Origin: Certhia americana
Taxonomy: Eukaryota; Chordata; Aves; Passeriformes; Certhiidae
Direction of reading: 5' to 3'
Length of the DNA stretch: 64,000 bases
Assembly: GCA_018697195.1 (NCBI GenBank)
Contig: CM031857.1
Coordinates: 66,607,988-66,671,987, forward strand
Part shown: piece after piece, positions 46,346-59,840 of the stretch
Numbering within the stretch: the first letter of the stretch is position 1
How the letters are laid out: every line of letters starts with the position of its first letter
Program-made: the position numbers and the translations under genes
Notes under the pieces: generated by a model
What the model saw: only the letters and a program-made list of their open reading frames with translations
The model's database searches: none
What the model was told of the DNA's origin: nothing

Positions 46346-49103
46346 GGGGAGAGGGGGAGCAGGGGTTGGGTGTTGCAAACAAAACTGGAAGAAATTAGTG
46401 TCTTTTCAAATAATTAGAAGTCTCAAATTGATTGTTTATAGATCACATTTTTTTAACATTAAAAAATATTAGGAATGATACAGGAAAGGCAAAGGTTCTT
46501 GGATTTGAGACACAGCAGAAAAGTGTTCAGACCAGTAAAACGTTGTTTAATGGGAAGGACCCTTGTTGCTCTTCCTCAGATTTACTGATTACTTGTTATT
46601 TCTAATTACTTCAGATATCACATTCTTAAGAATATGCAATTATTCATGAGAAATAGTTTCCAAATATAAATACAGGTCCCTCCCTGAAATGTTCGTTTAT
46701 ATCTGGAGAGAAAAAGAACTGTTCTGCTGAGTGGAGGAAAAAGGGAAATTAGTCATACTTAATCTTAAAAATAAAGATAGTTTCCATTGGTTCCTTACCA
46801 TGACAATGATAACTGCTGTAGAAATGCCAGAAGTTGACTCTAAGAGAAAAGAAGAAAAAAGATTCCACATGTGATTTTGAAGAGGACAATACAAGCTTTT
46901 TTTTTTTTTTTTTTGACTATTCCACTATCTTGTTCAATCGCTGTAAACAATTTTCCAAGACTGAATTCTAATATTACAAGTTCAGAAACAGACAACATAC
47001 AAGATGGGATTAATGAGATCCACCTAATTGAGGGAGATAACATACTGAATAGCTAGGTATTTTATGGTAGTGCTGATAAACAAGATCAATAGTACAGGCA
47101 GAAAAGTGGAAAACTGGTATCATCATCGTTTATCTGCCATGTAATGTAAGTACCTGTCATCATGTTATATCTTCAGAAAGGCAATAATAATCCATTCCCT
47201 ACACCAAAATCCAGAAAATTCACTTCACTGTAAAATACAAATACTCTCTGTTTACTCACAGAATTGCTTTACTAAATCTTAATATCCAGAAATGGCAGAA
47301 ACTAATGCAGTTAAAATAAAGATGTAAAGAAAGCAATAAGAGTAAACACAAAACATTTATGATAATTAAAGAGTATGAACAGTAGAAAATTCAATGGATT
47401 GAAGCAAGTAAGCACTGTAACAAGTAAATAGTTAGTGGACAAAGGAAGAATAATAAGTTTCTCAAAGAGAGTAAGCAATAGGCAGAAGAGAAAGAAACGA
47501 TTTATCCTCTTAACCATTATAGTGGGAAATTAGAGCCAATGGACTAAAAAAGAATAGCCTTAGACATTAAATAAGCACTCTAGATTCATTTAAGGAATGG
47601 AAATGGAGATTTATTGAAATCAGGGATCAAAATCAGAGGGATAGTGTACAAGGAATCGGAAAACACAGATAATGTTTGAACTGTTAACTAGATCACTAGA
47701 ATGGTGATCTGTACCCTACTTATAGAAGACATAATAGAAAACATTTTCAACAGCAGTTTCAGTAAACTGATAGCAGAGAAGTACTAGGATCTGGAAACTA
47801 AAAGTGCATTCTCTTGTGAACACGTTGAAGACCTCTGCTCAGCATGTGCTTATCAGCTAAGCAAACAGTATGATTGTGGAGAACAATATAACAATATTTT
47901 AACACAATTGTATGAAGTCAAGAACATGCCCCCCTGCTGGCACATTACATTCAGTAGATTAGGGCATCCTTGTATCTCATGGAGGTGTATCCCAATGGAC
48001 TAGTTTGACGAAAAATTGCAATGCTACTGCTCTATCACATATTATTAAAATTACATCAAAGGCCAAATCCTTACTCAGTGGAGCATTGTACTGACTAGCT
48101 GTTGTGTTGATTGGTTCAATTTCATAGCCAGGTCCTTCTTAGATAACCTTATCCACGTCTACTGCAGCACTTCTTACAAAGAGCCATGAATTTTCTCCTC
48201 CAATCCTTTAATACTAGCTGGACCTTTTATCAGAAAACAAAATTTGTGACTTGACTAAGGACTGAGAAATCTGATCTTGAGGCTGGAGCACTGCAGTTTC
48301 TGATAATATTCATCCTTGAGTGCTTTCATCTCCTGTGGTTCAGCCCAAATCATCACCCTTTCACTCTTGTTTTGCTTTAGTGTAGCTTTGTGCAACTTGT
48401 CAAAATGTAGCTACATTACATATTTTGTTTTGCTGTGCTGACTCTTTGATTTCACACTTATTATCTCTCATTCATGCATGTCAGTAATACCTTGAATTTG
48501 TGTAGTTGCTGTCACAACCAGTTCACGTTTTATCCACTATCAGAGCTTGTTTCACAGCTTTAGGGGTAGTCCTTGTTGGCTAAAGCTAAATGCATGGGAG
48601 ATGGATGAGATATTCACCTTCTCAGATGCTCTTTTGCTGGAAGCCTTAGAATGAGTAGCACACGAAGCTTGTCTCCCAGGTTGCTTTTGGCTCATGGGCT
48701 ACAGGGATCATTGCCGATATGTTTTGTCAGTTAAAGAAGTTCCTGTAATACCAGACGGTGCAGACCTGACCATATATTTTTCTGCCTTTCTCACCTGCTC
48801 CAGCTCATGCAGTCCTTTAAATACTGCCCTTAACTTCCACTTTAAGAGCAGCCACTTTGTGCAAGAAGAGCATGAAAGTTGTTGCTACTGTTTTTAACTT
48901 CTCTCCTGATCTAGCTTCTGCAGTCTCCAAAGTAATTTTCCTAATCCTTTACTTCTCTGTTGATGGTCTTAAAGGAAGAGTACTGATGTGTCATTTACAT
49001 AAAAAAACATTTTGCTGTACACTGGTCATTATACTCAGTTACACAAATCACAAACTGCATTGTTGCTTCAGCTGAGATTCAAAACAATGGCATAAAGTCA
49101 CAT
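46346..49103. other. Gene-free AT-rich stretch
   Basis: No gene or named repeat is recognised. An 18-base T run lies at 46897-46914. Confidence 0.45.
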
Positions 49104-49320
49104 AAATCACAGAATTGTTGAGGCTGGAAGGTAGGTCATCTGATCCAACCTTCTTTTCAAGCAAGACCACTCAGGGCCTGTTGTCGAGGTTTGTGTCTGG
49201 ACAGCTTTTGAATATCTCCAAGGATGAAGACTCCATAACCTCTCTAGGCAACTTATGGCAAGGATTGGTTATCTCACAGTGAAAAAGTGTTTCCTTGTGT
49301 TCAGTTACATATCCTGTTTT
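49104..49320 (-). mobile_element. CR1 LINE 3' fragment, antisense
   Basis: The plus strand opens AAATCACAGAATTGTTGAGG and CTGGAAGG, then GTCATCTGATCCAACC, CAGCTTTTGAATATCTCCAA, GGATGAAGACTCCATAACC and TCTCTAGGCAACTTATGG, the antisense order of a CR1 3' region. It is on the minus strand, 5' truncated near 49,320, and of yet another 3' subtype. Confidence 0.9.
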
Positions 49321-52300
49321 CTCAATATGGAAATAAGTTAAATTGGACATTTCTGAAAATGTTTTCTTATATATATTTTATTAGTATTCTCTTTCCTTTC
49401 TCTTCTTTTCCCCTTTATTGATACACAAGTGTACCTTAAAAAAATCCTTTGAGTAGAAGAGCAATCATAATGCTGCCAACAAATATTGAAACACATAATG
49501 ACTGATTCTGAAATTACTTGTTTAATGGTTTGACTAGATAATTTATTTAAATTCAAGTGAAGAAGAGATTAGAGCTTGATATTAAAAAATGGACTCATTA
49601 TTACAAAAGAGTCTCATAATTCAGGTTTGTCAATTTAGATTTATAATTGGCAGACAAAGTTCAATGCAAATAGACATAACTTAATAGACAGAACAAAGAA
49701 ACCAGAAAGGAATGTTTCACAGTAAAATGTTAATGTGGGGATTATTTCTGATAAAACTGAGAAGAGAGAGAAATATCCTTTTTTTAAAAAGAAGAAAATC
49801 ATCAGTGTGGGCTGTTAAAAAAAAAAAAAAAAAGAAAGTAGTAAGATATTTTCTTGTTAGTAACTGAAGAACTGATTAGCACAAATTGAAAAAAAAAAAA
49901 TAGAAAAAACCCAAAGAAGACCAACCTATCATAGTTTAGCCAAACCTGATATATAATAATTTTGAAAAGAGCTATCAGAATATTTGCTTATTACTTTCTT
50001 CCTGTAGTTCCAGAAATTTTGCTTAAATAGGGAAGTTAGAGGGCCAATCTATGAAGAAACAGGCAGTACATAGCAAAGTGGCATTTATGGACATTTACAC
50101 ACTTGATCACTGCTGATATCACCAGTGGAAACCATTTCCTCCCTTCAGATTTCCTCAGGTTAATTTTTTTCACTGTTAATCTGTTTCCATTATAGATTTG
50201 TGTGGCTTTGATATGCAGCTTTTGAGTCTGATTATTTTTCTCTGTGAGATGAATGGTCTGCAGAATAACTGGGGTTTGGACTGGAGGGAAGTGATCTAAT
50301 TTTTACAGTATATATACACCATAAACAAGTCTCCTGTCATGTTTTTTTTAGCTGACAAACCACAGAGATTACCACTTAATCCATGACAGGGCACTTTACC
50401 AGGCCCCTGGTCCCATTTTTGACTTTCTCACAACTTTCACAAGTATCTTGGCAGTGTTGGCAAGTGTACATCCCTGTGCATGCTTACCCAAAACAGTTTT
50501 TAAAAAATATGCCATTACTAGTTGTGATTTTATGAATCAGTAGTAAGCCTTCACCCAGAATTTGTACAAGATATTAGCTTGCAGATGTTAGAATGACAAA
50601 GCCTGTTCTGGTGGACTTTCAATGCCTGTTTGGCCTAAGTGTGAAAGCATACCTGAAGTACTCAGAAAATTAGTTGTATTTACTATGCTAAAAAGGACAA
50701 ATGGAGAATCTCCCCACATAATCTGCCAAAATTTATGAAACTGGGGTATATAAAGAAAATTTTATCTCTCTAAAATGTTTTCTTTCAATCCAAGTTGCAA
50801 ATAAACAGTTCTAATAGGAAAGTTACTAAAAGGACAGCAATAGAAGTTTAACTGATGTCTAGCAGAATCTGAAGCACTGCTTTAGCAGCTAATATGTGAA
50901 AAAAAATATAATTTGAACCACTTAGAGTAAGTATCAGCTCCTGCAAAGAGTGTAACAAAAATACCCACTGAGGTAAGGAGGAATGGATCATCCAAACCAG
51001 GCTGTGATGAAAAAAAAGGACAAAGAGAACAGATGACTGCAAATCTGTGAGGGAACACTGTAGATTTTTTTATAGATTTTTTTTCAGCTTCCAGGAACCC
51101 TCTTGCTCACACACCCAGTAACTGGCTTGTCCATTTATATTGATAAGAGTTCTCTGTCTTGATAAGACAACTGCCTGTTTCTATACAATCTTTATAAGCT
51201 TTTTTCTCTTCTCAAGATATATTTACTTGTATCCGTCTATTTTGGGAAAATGTTCAAGTTATATAGACATGGGATCATTTTCAGCTGTGGTAATATAATG
51301 CGTTTTTCTTCCACACTTTAGGGCTTCTTCATTGTATGAGACAATTGAAGAAAGACAGCACCTCTAAAAGGTTGATTTGATGGCCACATTTAAGATCTGA
51401 TTTTCCTTCTGGAGATTTTACTTCAGGCATTGATTACAGGGGAGCTTACAATGGCTTACCTTCAAACATTGGAACCTGTTAAGTTCCCAAAGTTTTTCAG
51501 GAAAAACTCATACTAAGGCTTGAGCGTTCATATTTGCTTCTTTTCTTTGTTGTATTTCTGTGTAACAAAAGAGGGTGTTTTGTAGCTAACATATACTTAA
51601 TCATGGCAATTAGACTCACAGTCACTGTTGTAAATATTCAGCTACTTCTCTTGAAGTTTTATTGCTGGCTTTCTGGTTTCTAACCTGGTTTACTTAAGTT
51701 CAGTATTGTTAGAATATATGCCTTATAAGAAAAGCTTACCCTGATCAGTAACGCACATTAATCAGAAATTCTAGTTTCATTGACTCTGCATACAATTTTA
51801 ATCAATATGTATTTAAGTTTTATACTTTGTGCTGCATCCATGTTCTGTTGAACGTTAATTTATGGAAAAGATTTTACAGAAGACAAGCATGAAATTGAAA
51901 AGTGTAAAATGAGCTAAGGTTGCTACTTCATCACTTTAAATAGTACCACAGACCTCCAATTATCCAATAGGAGAGAAATAATAAAGGCTGTATATAATGT
52001 TGTAATAGATTTCACGCAGATAGAGCAGCATTTTACTTCAAAGAATAAATCATTTCATGTTCTTCATGGCCACCAAAACAAATCTTGTGCTAATTCAAGT
52101 AAGGTTTATCTCAAACCAAAATGGTATGAATGGTATATATTGCTTGTTTCATTAAAACCTGATTATATTATAATGTAGAAATCTAATTTCTCTAAGTACC
52201 TCATTATTCCTTATTTCATCTGCCAAGTGCAAGTGTGATCTTATTGTGAGAGTGAATTAAGCCAAGGCATAATAACCAGATTGATATCCTGAACAAAAGT

Positions 52301-52677
52301 CGCACTATGATGAAAGTTTCATTCTTAAGAAATGTACAGATGGCTGTGTTAAATGGTCCAAAACAAGTGTACATTTTTCTATGGGTCACATGATTCCACA
52401 ACACATAAAAACAATTTATGTGAAATTACAAACCTGATCTGTTTCCTCAACAACAATTTGGTATACTGAAGTAACATCGATGAATTTACGAGATGTTTTT
52501 ACCCATTGACATGTAAACAGATAGGAGTATAGCCACTCTGTGAGCATTTTAGTGCACTTAAAGCTTGCTGTTGAATTAAAAATATGTTTCTTATTACAAG
52601 TAATATTTTTTATTTGATCACAAGTCTCTAGTCCTTTTATTAAAATACCCTTTCTCACTGAAACATAAATATCATAC

Positions 52678-52695
52678 CTGCTGTTGGTCCTTAAA
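52678..52695 (-). other. Possible 18-nt microexon, minus strand (speculative)
   Basis: On the minus strand twelve T residues and CAG (complement of 52696-52710) are followed by 18 bases, TTTAAGGACCAACAGCAG, then GTATGA, a good donor. The length is a multiple of three and, in frame 1, would insert FKDQQQ. In-frame microexons of this kind occur in neuronal genes. T runs before AG are common in this DNA, so chance is quite likely. Confidence 0.15.
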
Positions 52696-54083
52696 CTGAA
52701 AAAAAAAAAATCCAAGAAAAAGGGAATTGAAATTGATGCACAGTTACAACACATAATAATTAATATTTTCCATTATTTATGGATATAAAAGTTACTTATT
52801 TTTGCCTCCCCTAAGTCTTTAACCTCATTTGGATCATTGGGACTGAGTTTAAGAAGGTAAATATTTTCACTTTTGTGTGATTAGCTCAGACTGCTGGAGT
52901 AATCATTTGCCTTCAAGTCTTTTCTCCTTCTGTCTGGAGACTGACCATTTCAAGGAACTAGTCAGCTATGAAGCAGCAGAGTAACTCACATGCACTGCTG
53001 AAGCAAATCTTTTTCTCATATGGTCATTTTATGCAGCCAGAAGATATATTTGAATGGCAAAACTCTCTGGTTCTTAAACATTTTTAACTATGCCTTGCAT
53101 TCTAGTGCACCTTCAGAGAAATTATGATGCAACATGGATTTCTTGCACCAACAGCCAAAAACATCTCCTACAAGGAATGTCTTTTATGTTGAGTAATCAG
53201 TGCTTCATACTAAAACATTTGCATGCATGCATTTTGCAGGTCACGTTCTACTAATGTGAAAACAACATTTTTGAGATTTTCCTTTCAAATCATTGTCTTT
53301 GGTTTAAGCTTCCACTGAGCAGGTGCTTCTTACCACTATAGAGGGGATTTAAAAATTTAAGGCAGTAAAAGTGTTTGATCTTTTCAAAATGTTAAAATAC
53401 TTAAATTATAAATGAAGGACATTTTCTCAAGTGAAATATGGACAATGGAAAGGGAGAGGGACATGAAGATCTTCATCTGCCATGCACAGATACCACTTCA
53501 TGGATATGGCTTAAGCAGAAATTACTCTTGGTGATGTTCTGTCTTAATTTTGTAGTGAAATACTGTATCATAAGAGGCAGGGGGTATGTATAATAAAAGC
53601 TTTGCTTGTAACAAACTTAAAAGCAGAGACAGAAGAGGCCTTGGTTAAAAATTCCTTACTATTCTGGTATGTCTTATCAAAATCATTAAATGGAAAACCT
53701 CAGCTCTTAATAGAAACTGTTAAATACTTGAGCCAATAATAGCAAAGACTCAGTCCAATAAAATGCCTTTTAATTCTGTGTCTTTGTTATGACTACCTTT
53801 GTTCTCTATCGGGACTAAAATTTCTTCAAGTCCTGGAGTATGAGAGAGCTTTCTGACTTAGTCAGCAAGTATATTCAGCATATATGACAATTCATTTTCA
53901 TGTGTCTACACATATTTGAACTTAGATTAATAAGAAATGTATGGGAAAAATAGCAATGTACTAAAAATACACATAATACTTAAATATGGTGCCTAACTTT
54001 CATGCAGATATCATCATCCTTCTGTCAACCATGTATCTTCCACTGTACAAGTAAGTTTCTGTCAGTACCATTGTGTCAGTTTC

Positions 54084-54113
54084 TGTGAACCATTTCTATG
54101 TGAACCATTTCTT
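54084..54113. repeat. 15-bp tandem duplication
   Basis: TGTGAACCATTTCTA (54084-54098) is followed at once by TGTGAACCATTTCTT (54099-54113), two copies that differ only at the last base. Replication slippage is the likely origin. Confidence 0.95.
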
Positions 54114-54434
54114 TAGTTTCTGTCTCACTGTCCCTCTTCTCTTGTGTAAATGTTCCGTTGAAAACCATGAAAGGGGAAAAAGTTTAAAGTGGCTGGAATG
54201 CAAAATCTGGATAAATAATAACACCATTGTTACCTGCCCCACCCTCTCTTAACTATTATTATCTGAAATCCCTGGGATCCCAAAACATTTTATTTTGTAT
54301 GAATTATTAACTTTACAACCTTTAGTGGAAAGCAGAAAAATGTGGACTGTGTAACAGCAACTTCCACTACCTATTGCCTAATAGAATAAATGTAGAGGTA
54401 CATTTGACTTAGAGGATAAAAAACCTCACAATTT

Positions 54435-54464
54435 GCACAATACCCTCCTGCACAATACCCTCAC
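54435..54464. repeat. 15-bp tandem duplication
   Basis: GCACAATACCCTCCT (54435-54449) is followed directly by GCACAATACCCTCAC (54450-54464), 13 of 15 bases identical. Confidence 0.93.
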
Positions 54465-55107
54465 AAAATAGTGAGCTCATCATCCAGTGACCCAGACTCC
54501 CAGATAGGTTACAAGGAGAGCAACAAAAAATGCAAGCTATGGTGCAGTAGGGAATTTTAATGGACATCAGTGTCTTTGAAGTAACAGCCCATGAAGATGC
54601 TGGCACTTTTTGATTCCTTTTTCTGCAAGAACTGCCTGAAATAAATGTTGCTTTATTTATCTGTGATAGCTAATAGATTTGGATGGAAACACATATATCA
54701 ATACATCAATATCCTCATTCCTGTTGACTACCTAGTGGTACTAGAAAGTCTAAAGTAAGAGCCAGGCAGTGTGTTGCATCAAGACATTCAGGAGGGTTGC
54801 TGTTCTCAAGACAGGGACCAGGACTATTCTGCACCCACCAAACAGCTGTTGAAAGCTTTTGTTTGTTCTGGTGCTTTTACCTTGTGTAAACATCAGAGAC
54901 AAGGTGAAGGTTGCAACTACTTCCTCCCCAATGTGGACCGTTATTATCAATGTTTTCTGTAAATTATTGCCTAAAGTAACCTCATTTTACTGAGGGAAGA
55001 ATCTCCAATCTTTCTATTCTCAAAAAACCCCAAAACCCCAAATGGTAGATTTAGGGTTTAAGAGGAAAAAAACCCAAAAAATCCTGTCCAAGTGTTTTGG
55101 CTGGGTT

Positions 55108-55204
55108 TGGTTTTATTTGGTTTGGTTTGGTTTGGTTTGGTTTAGTGTGGTTTGGTTTTGTTATGTTTTGTTTGGTTTAGTTTAGTTTGGTTTTGGTTTT
55201 TTTG
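55108..55204. repeat. GGTTT pentanucleotide microsatellite
   Basis: About 97 bases of imperfect (GGTTT)n. The purest part, near 55115-55144, has five or more tandem TTTGG units; the rest carries variants such as TTTAG and GTTATG. Upstream at 55022-55045, AAACCCC-type text has the complementary composition (CCCCAAAACCCC) and could pair locally with it. Confidence 0.95.
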
Positions 55205-56689
55205 GGGCTTTTTTGGTGACAAGATATAAAAATTCTCTATTTCACTTCATTTAGCCTTTTTCATGATGGGATAAAATAACTTCAAGACAATAATTAAAAA
55301 AAAAAGAAAGACTGCATCAATCTGTGTATTGCTCCCTACTAAAAGAAAATTAACTTGAGGCTACTCAGCCTGATCTCCATCTGGCGTAAAATCTCCCCAT
55401 AAAACCACTATTGAAGACTTACATTTACTCATTCAGGCATGATTTAAAAAAAAAAAAAAATTTAGGAAGACAGGCTCCTCCACTCAGGCTCCATGCTGTC
55501 ATTTGCAAGATCTGAGTGGCATGCCCAAAGCAGTGGCAAGTTGTTCTATTGCCATTGCTTCTTCACCAGTAGATGCTGTGCTCTCATGGAGTTTGTTTAA
55601 ATATTCATCCCCTGACCTATGCTTTGCTCTAGGTCATTAACTACACTGTAACTTCTACTGTAGTCTTTCCGTCTTTCCTAGAAAAATGTCCTTGTTTAAG
55701 TTGATGGATTGCATATTTTACTTTATTGGAAGTAATGCTTTCTTATCAATGTCAAGAAACTAATTTCTTCCATTATTTCTTTATCAGTGTCATTCTTTTC
55801 TTGTATAACCATCACTAAGTACAATAAAAACTCCTCATATTTGTTATTATTAACTCCAAGCACGGTAAACTTGATTGCCTCTCCAATTTAATGAAAATTA
55901 CATTGAGCTCTATTTGACTGACGTTTCTTTCAGTTTTATGTGAAATATTGTTTTGGATAATTTGTTTGGCATTAATTTCAATCTTTTTTTCAATCTTTCC
56001 TCTATTAATTTGTTTTACATGGGATTTATATTATAAAGAAATGTGCAATGATTTGTGTAATATTCACCAATTTAAACTAGATTTTTTAAATTATATATCA
56101 CAGTGTTATTCTCTCCTCCAACAAGGGGTGTTCTTTTTATAATTGCCTAAAATTCTAAGTATTTTACTTCATTAAAAATAACTACACCCTTTGTGAATAA
56201 AAAGACTTCTTTAGTTATGTGTTCAGAAAAATATACAGACTCCATTTCAAATCCATCTGGTTTTACATAAGAAGTGGTAATTTTTCTGTGGATCCAATGT
56301 CTTATAGTAAGAGATGGATTTTTTGCTAAGCAAAAAAACCCAAGCCTTTTCTAGGGTTTGAATACACCAAACATAGCTGTTCTTTTCCCAGGTAGACATG
56401 TGGATTTTCTTTCATTCCCCATGTTTTCTTTATTGTTCATAAAGCACAGTTCTTAACACTTTGTGTTTCCTGCATAGCAATACAGTTCATTTCTGATGCT
56501 CACTCAGTTTACTGGAAATAACTTTTACTTGTTTGCCTGGTGCCCTGGCAAACATTATTTCACTACTGGAGAGCAATTCTGTCAAAGATTTCAGATAGCA
56601 TTTTCTCTTTTTCTCTTTTTATAATCAGATGGCCATCTATGAAGGGTTCATTTTTACAGAGTGCTCATTCTGTACTAAATGACATCCTC
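55205..56689. other. Gene-free AT-rich stretch
   Basis: No gene or named repeat is recognised. A 15-base A run lies at 55446-55460. Confidence 0.45.
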
Positions 56690-56800
56690 AAGAGCACAGG
56701 ATGGCCATAATCAAAGGTGTCTCTAGCCCAATAGTCTGTCTCCAACAGTGGTCGATGGCAGAGGCTGCCAGACAACTCCACAGTTTATATGTTCCTTCCC
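56690..56800 (-). mobile_element. L3/CR1-like ancient LINE relic, antisense
   Basis: CAAAGGTGTCTCTAGCCC, AATAGTCTGTCTCC and AACAGTGGTCGATGGCAG match in order an old amniote CR1-clade 3' region (antisense text 'AAAGGTCCATCTAGCCC... GTATCCTGTCTCC... GACAGTGGCCAATGCC'). Similarity fades after about 56,800, although the element may extend to 56,950. An 81-codon frame at 56701-56946 is a by-product. Confidence 0.45.
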
Positions 56801-59649
56801 TGATATGTTCCCCTAGACTGCAGAATATATTGACACCAGTCCTTCATGGGTCAGAAATGTTATCTCCGCAGCCAATGATACCAGAAGGATTTTCATTCCT
56901 TCATCTTATCTCTTTGCCTTTTCATCTACTGCAAAGCTTCCAGTGACTGAATTCCCCAGTTTAATTCACTACAGGATAAAGGTGCCTGAGGTGTTGCTTT
57001 GCAAAGAATCATACAAAACAATTGAGGAGTCATAACATGGCCTTGGCTTGTTTATTTTTATTTTGCTTCTTTTCCTTTTTTCTTTACTTATACTAAGTGC
57101 TATTAAATAAATAAAAAGAATAATTTTAAAGTCCCTATATTTTCAAATGCTAAGTCTTTTTCAATTGTGACCATTCCTTACCTTTTACCTGTAGTTCCAC
57201 TTGACTTATCTTCTAATTTTGTCTGAGATAAGGGTGGAACATAATTGCTATAGCCTTTTAAGTCTGAAACTGCATTGTCTGTTTCCCTCCATTTCTGCTG
57301 GAAGTACAGTTCTGTTATTCTTTGCTTTGCTCTTTTGGAGCTTTCTAGGAATAACAAACAGTAAGTTTTGCAAATTCTGTATATTTGAGCAACTTCATTT
57401 GTTCTGGATGTTTTTTTTTAATGTCTAAGTCATCACAGAACTTTAAGAATGAGGATTAGATGAGTAGCTAACTCTTACTTCCAAAATTTTTGGAGCCTTT
57501 TTATGTATGGAGTGCTTTTCATGGGAAAGAGTCAGAATCTTAAAGTTGGTTTTTTAATGTATTTTCCTGCTTGTTTTCTGACAGTGCCTTCAGAATCTAA
57601 TTGGTAGAGTGTATAGGAATTAACATATCATTCAACATTTTCATGGTAATCTGTTTGAAATTGAAACTACATTTAAGCTGTTGTCAAAATTACCCTGGTC
57701 TTCTATTATAAACAATATTCATCTTATAGCTTCTCCTTTCTTTTTTTACCTGATAGCTCTCAAGTAACACTCTGTTTCAAGGATGGATTCATTATATACA
57801 ACTGCTGAACCAGGAGTTTTGAAAAGGTATTTTTGGCAGTAATGTGTTTCTTCTCCTTTCTCTGTGCTCATGCTATGTAAGTAGTTTCCAATCATGTGAT
57901 ATGCTTAACTTCATTAGTGGATAGCTGAATTTTTAAACTAGCCTTCAATGGTAATTAATTTATGATGTGAAATTCTGATCATATAATAACAAACTACTAA
58001 AATGAAAAAAAATTCTGGAATCTGGGAACAGATGCTGGCAGATAATGAGTATCTAATTTGTGTTCCCCTAAATTGCTAATCAGTCTTGTGTCTTTTATTC
58101 CCACTTTTATTTAACATAATTATGCATGTCTCAATATAAAACCTCAAAAATCTACCTTAAATATATGTCACACGTATTTCATCTTTTCTTTCCCTTCAAA
58201 GGTATCTTATTTATCTTTTCTGATTCTTGTTTTTCATGCTGCTTGAGTTCTTTTGACAACTTCTTCCAATGTCTGAGGCACTTTGCAGTAAGACATATAG
58301 CTTTTGTTGCTGGTTTCCTCTGTGGCTTTTTGAAACATCAAGCACCCCCAGATCTTTTCTCGTCAACATTATTCTATCCATTCTTGTCTTTGACAGCTCA
58401 TAAGGAAAGTTCCCTGAGACCAGTAGGTTTCTCTGTGTAATAAAGGAACTGACATAGATCTTGATGGAGTGAAACATCTCCCATGATTTTCCCATCACCC
58501 ATCAATTCTTAATGGAGGATAAATCTTGTAGCGCAGATTACAGGAATTGCTCACTGAACAAAATTGCATTTTTGTTGACACTGAGGATTGTGTCTCAGAT
58601 AAGCCCAGTATGCAAGATAGATTCTAGCTGAATTTGTCCTGAAATCACATGTTTACAGCATATAAGACTGTAATTTGAAAATGTAGGGTTTTCAACCGAA
58701 GTGGCTAATGATCAAGATTTGAAACTCACTGTAGGCATTGTACTGATTTCACTGAATTAGGAAGGAGCCTTCAGCCTAGATAATGTGAAAGGAAGGTGAA
58801 TGAAGACCTCTTCAAGACTGATTTTGAAAGGTTTTATGAAACAAAATACTAAAAACATGGCATGGAGTTGGGAGTTCTGGAAAATGTACATTTTTCCAGA
58901 AAGAGCTTGTTTGCAACTTAAAATTTTCCATCACTTGCACATATTTCAATTACTGAAATTTAGTTATGCAGTGAGAAACAACGAAGAAGGAACAAGAAAA
59001 TAATGATCATAATTTCCAAAGAAACATAAATAGCAGCATTATTTGGTTTGCATTTAGTTCTAGTTTTCTTGAATTCCTAGCAGTAAATAATTTAATCCTA
59101 TAAAGCTATCATTAGAGTAACTGACACTATAAATCACTGTTTTTACAATGGATATCTAAGCAAGCTGTTTTTACTGCCTCAGTATTTTGAATTAACTGAA
59201 TAAAAGTTAAAAGCATTTCCCCTAGAGATTTACAATAGGATTGGGCTTGGCCTTTTGTAAACAAAATCAGATATTGTCATTAAAAAAATGTACTTCCAGC
59301 AGCTTTATAAACTACCACACACACAAATCTCAGAGGATTTCTCTTAAAATGTGAACTTGTGGCCTTCCTACCAAAGAATGAATAAGACAAAGAGAATTGG
59401 ACCAGTGTGGTTGCCTTTTTCCATGGACGACAAAAATGCCTTTGGCAAGGGATAAGAGAAAATAAATGAGAGAATAGCAAAAAAAAAAAGGTGCATGATG
59501 CCTTATTACCCATACAACATCTTGTCACCTTTTCCTCAGTGAAACAAGTTGTAATAAGTAATGCTTTTTTTTAACAGCAATTAAAAATTGTAAAAAGTAG
59601 AAATCGCAGGATTCAATTGTAAGGAAAAATAATTTTGCTCATTACACAT
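56801..59649. other. Gene-free AT-rich stretch
   Basis: No gene or named repeat is recognised. The 104-codon plus-strand frame at 58126-58440 faces a 95-codon minus-strand frame and resembles nothing known. Confidence 0.4.
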
Positions 59650-59840
59650 TCAGAGCAGTGTACAAACATGAGCTAATTAATCCTTACCACTCTGGAGAAG
59701 TAAGCAGGAGCAGGCATGACATTTTATTCTCAGTATAAAGAGGGAAAAACTGAGGTAAGAAAAAAGCTCATCATAAAAGCAATCTAAGAGCAGAGAGATT
59801 CATATCTTGGGCAACCAGACCTCCATTCTCTAGGCTCTTT
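59650..59840 (+). mobile_element. MIR-like SINE relic
   Basis: GTGTACAAACATGAGCTAAT, TAATCCTTACCACTC, then ATTTTATTCTCAGTATAAAG, AGGGAAAAACTGAGGTAAG and GCTCATCATAAAAGCAATCT reproduce the order of a MIR core and 3' region ('CTCATTTAATCCTCAC... ATTTTACAGATGAGGAAACTGAGG... GGTCACA'). The tail CCAGACCTCCATTCTCTAGG, then CTCTTTTGAC, also fits the MIR end ('CCCGTGCTCTTTCCAC'). This is the better of the two MIR candidates. Confidence 0.6.

Larger units (their letters stand above)
49321..55107. other. Gene-free AT-rich stretch
   Basis: No gene that I can support. It holds a 17-base A run (49817-49833), a possible minus-strand microexon (52678-52695) and two 15-bp tandem duplications (54084 and 54435), listed separately. 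A phrase near 49,650 (GGCAGACAAAGTTCAATGCA) hints at an old sense LINE but is too short to call. Confidence 0.4.

Noticed and set aside
49640..49740. Possible old sense CR1/L3 segment (GGCAGACAAAGTTCAATGCA)
   Set aside because: Only one short phrase fits; the following text does not continue the LINE order.
52416..52754. 112-codon minus-strand frame
   Set aside because: As a whole it looks like chance; it crosses a poly-A run and has no known resemblance. Only the small microexon signal inside was kept, at low confidence.
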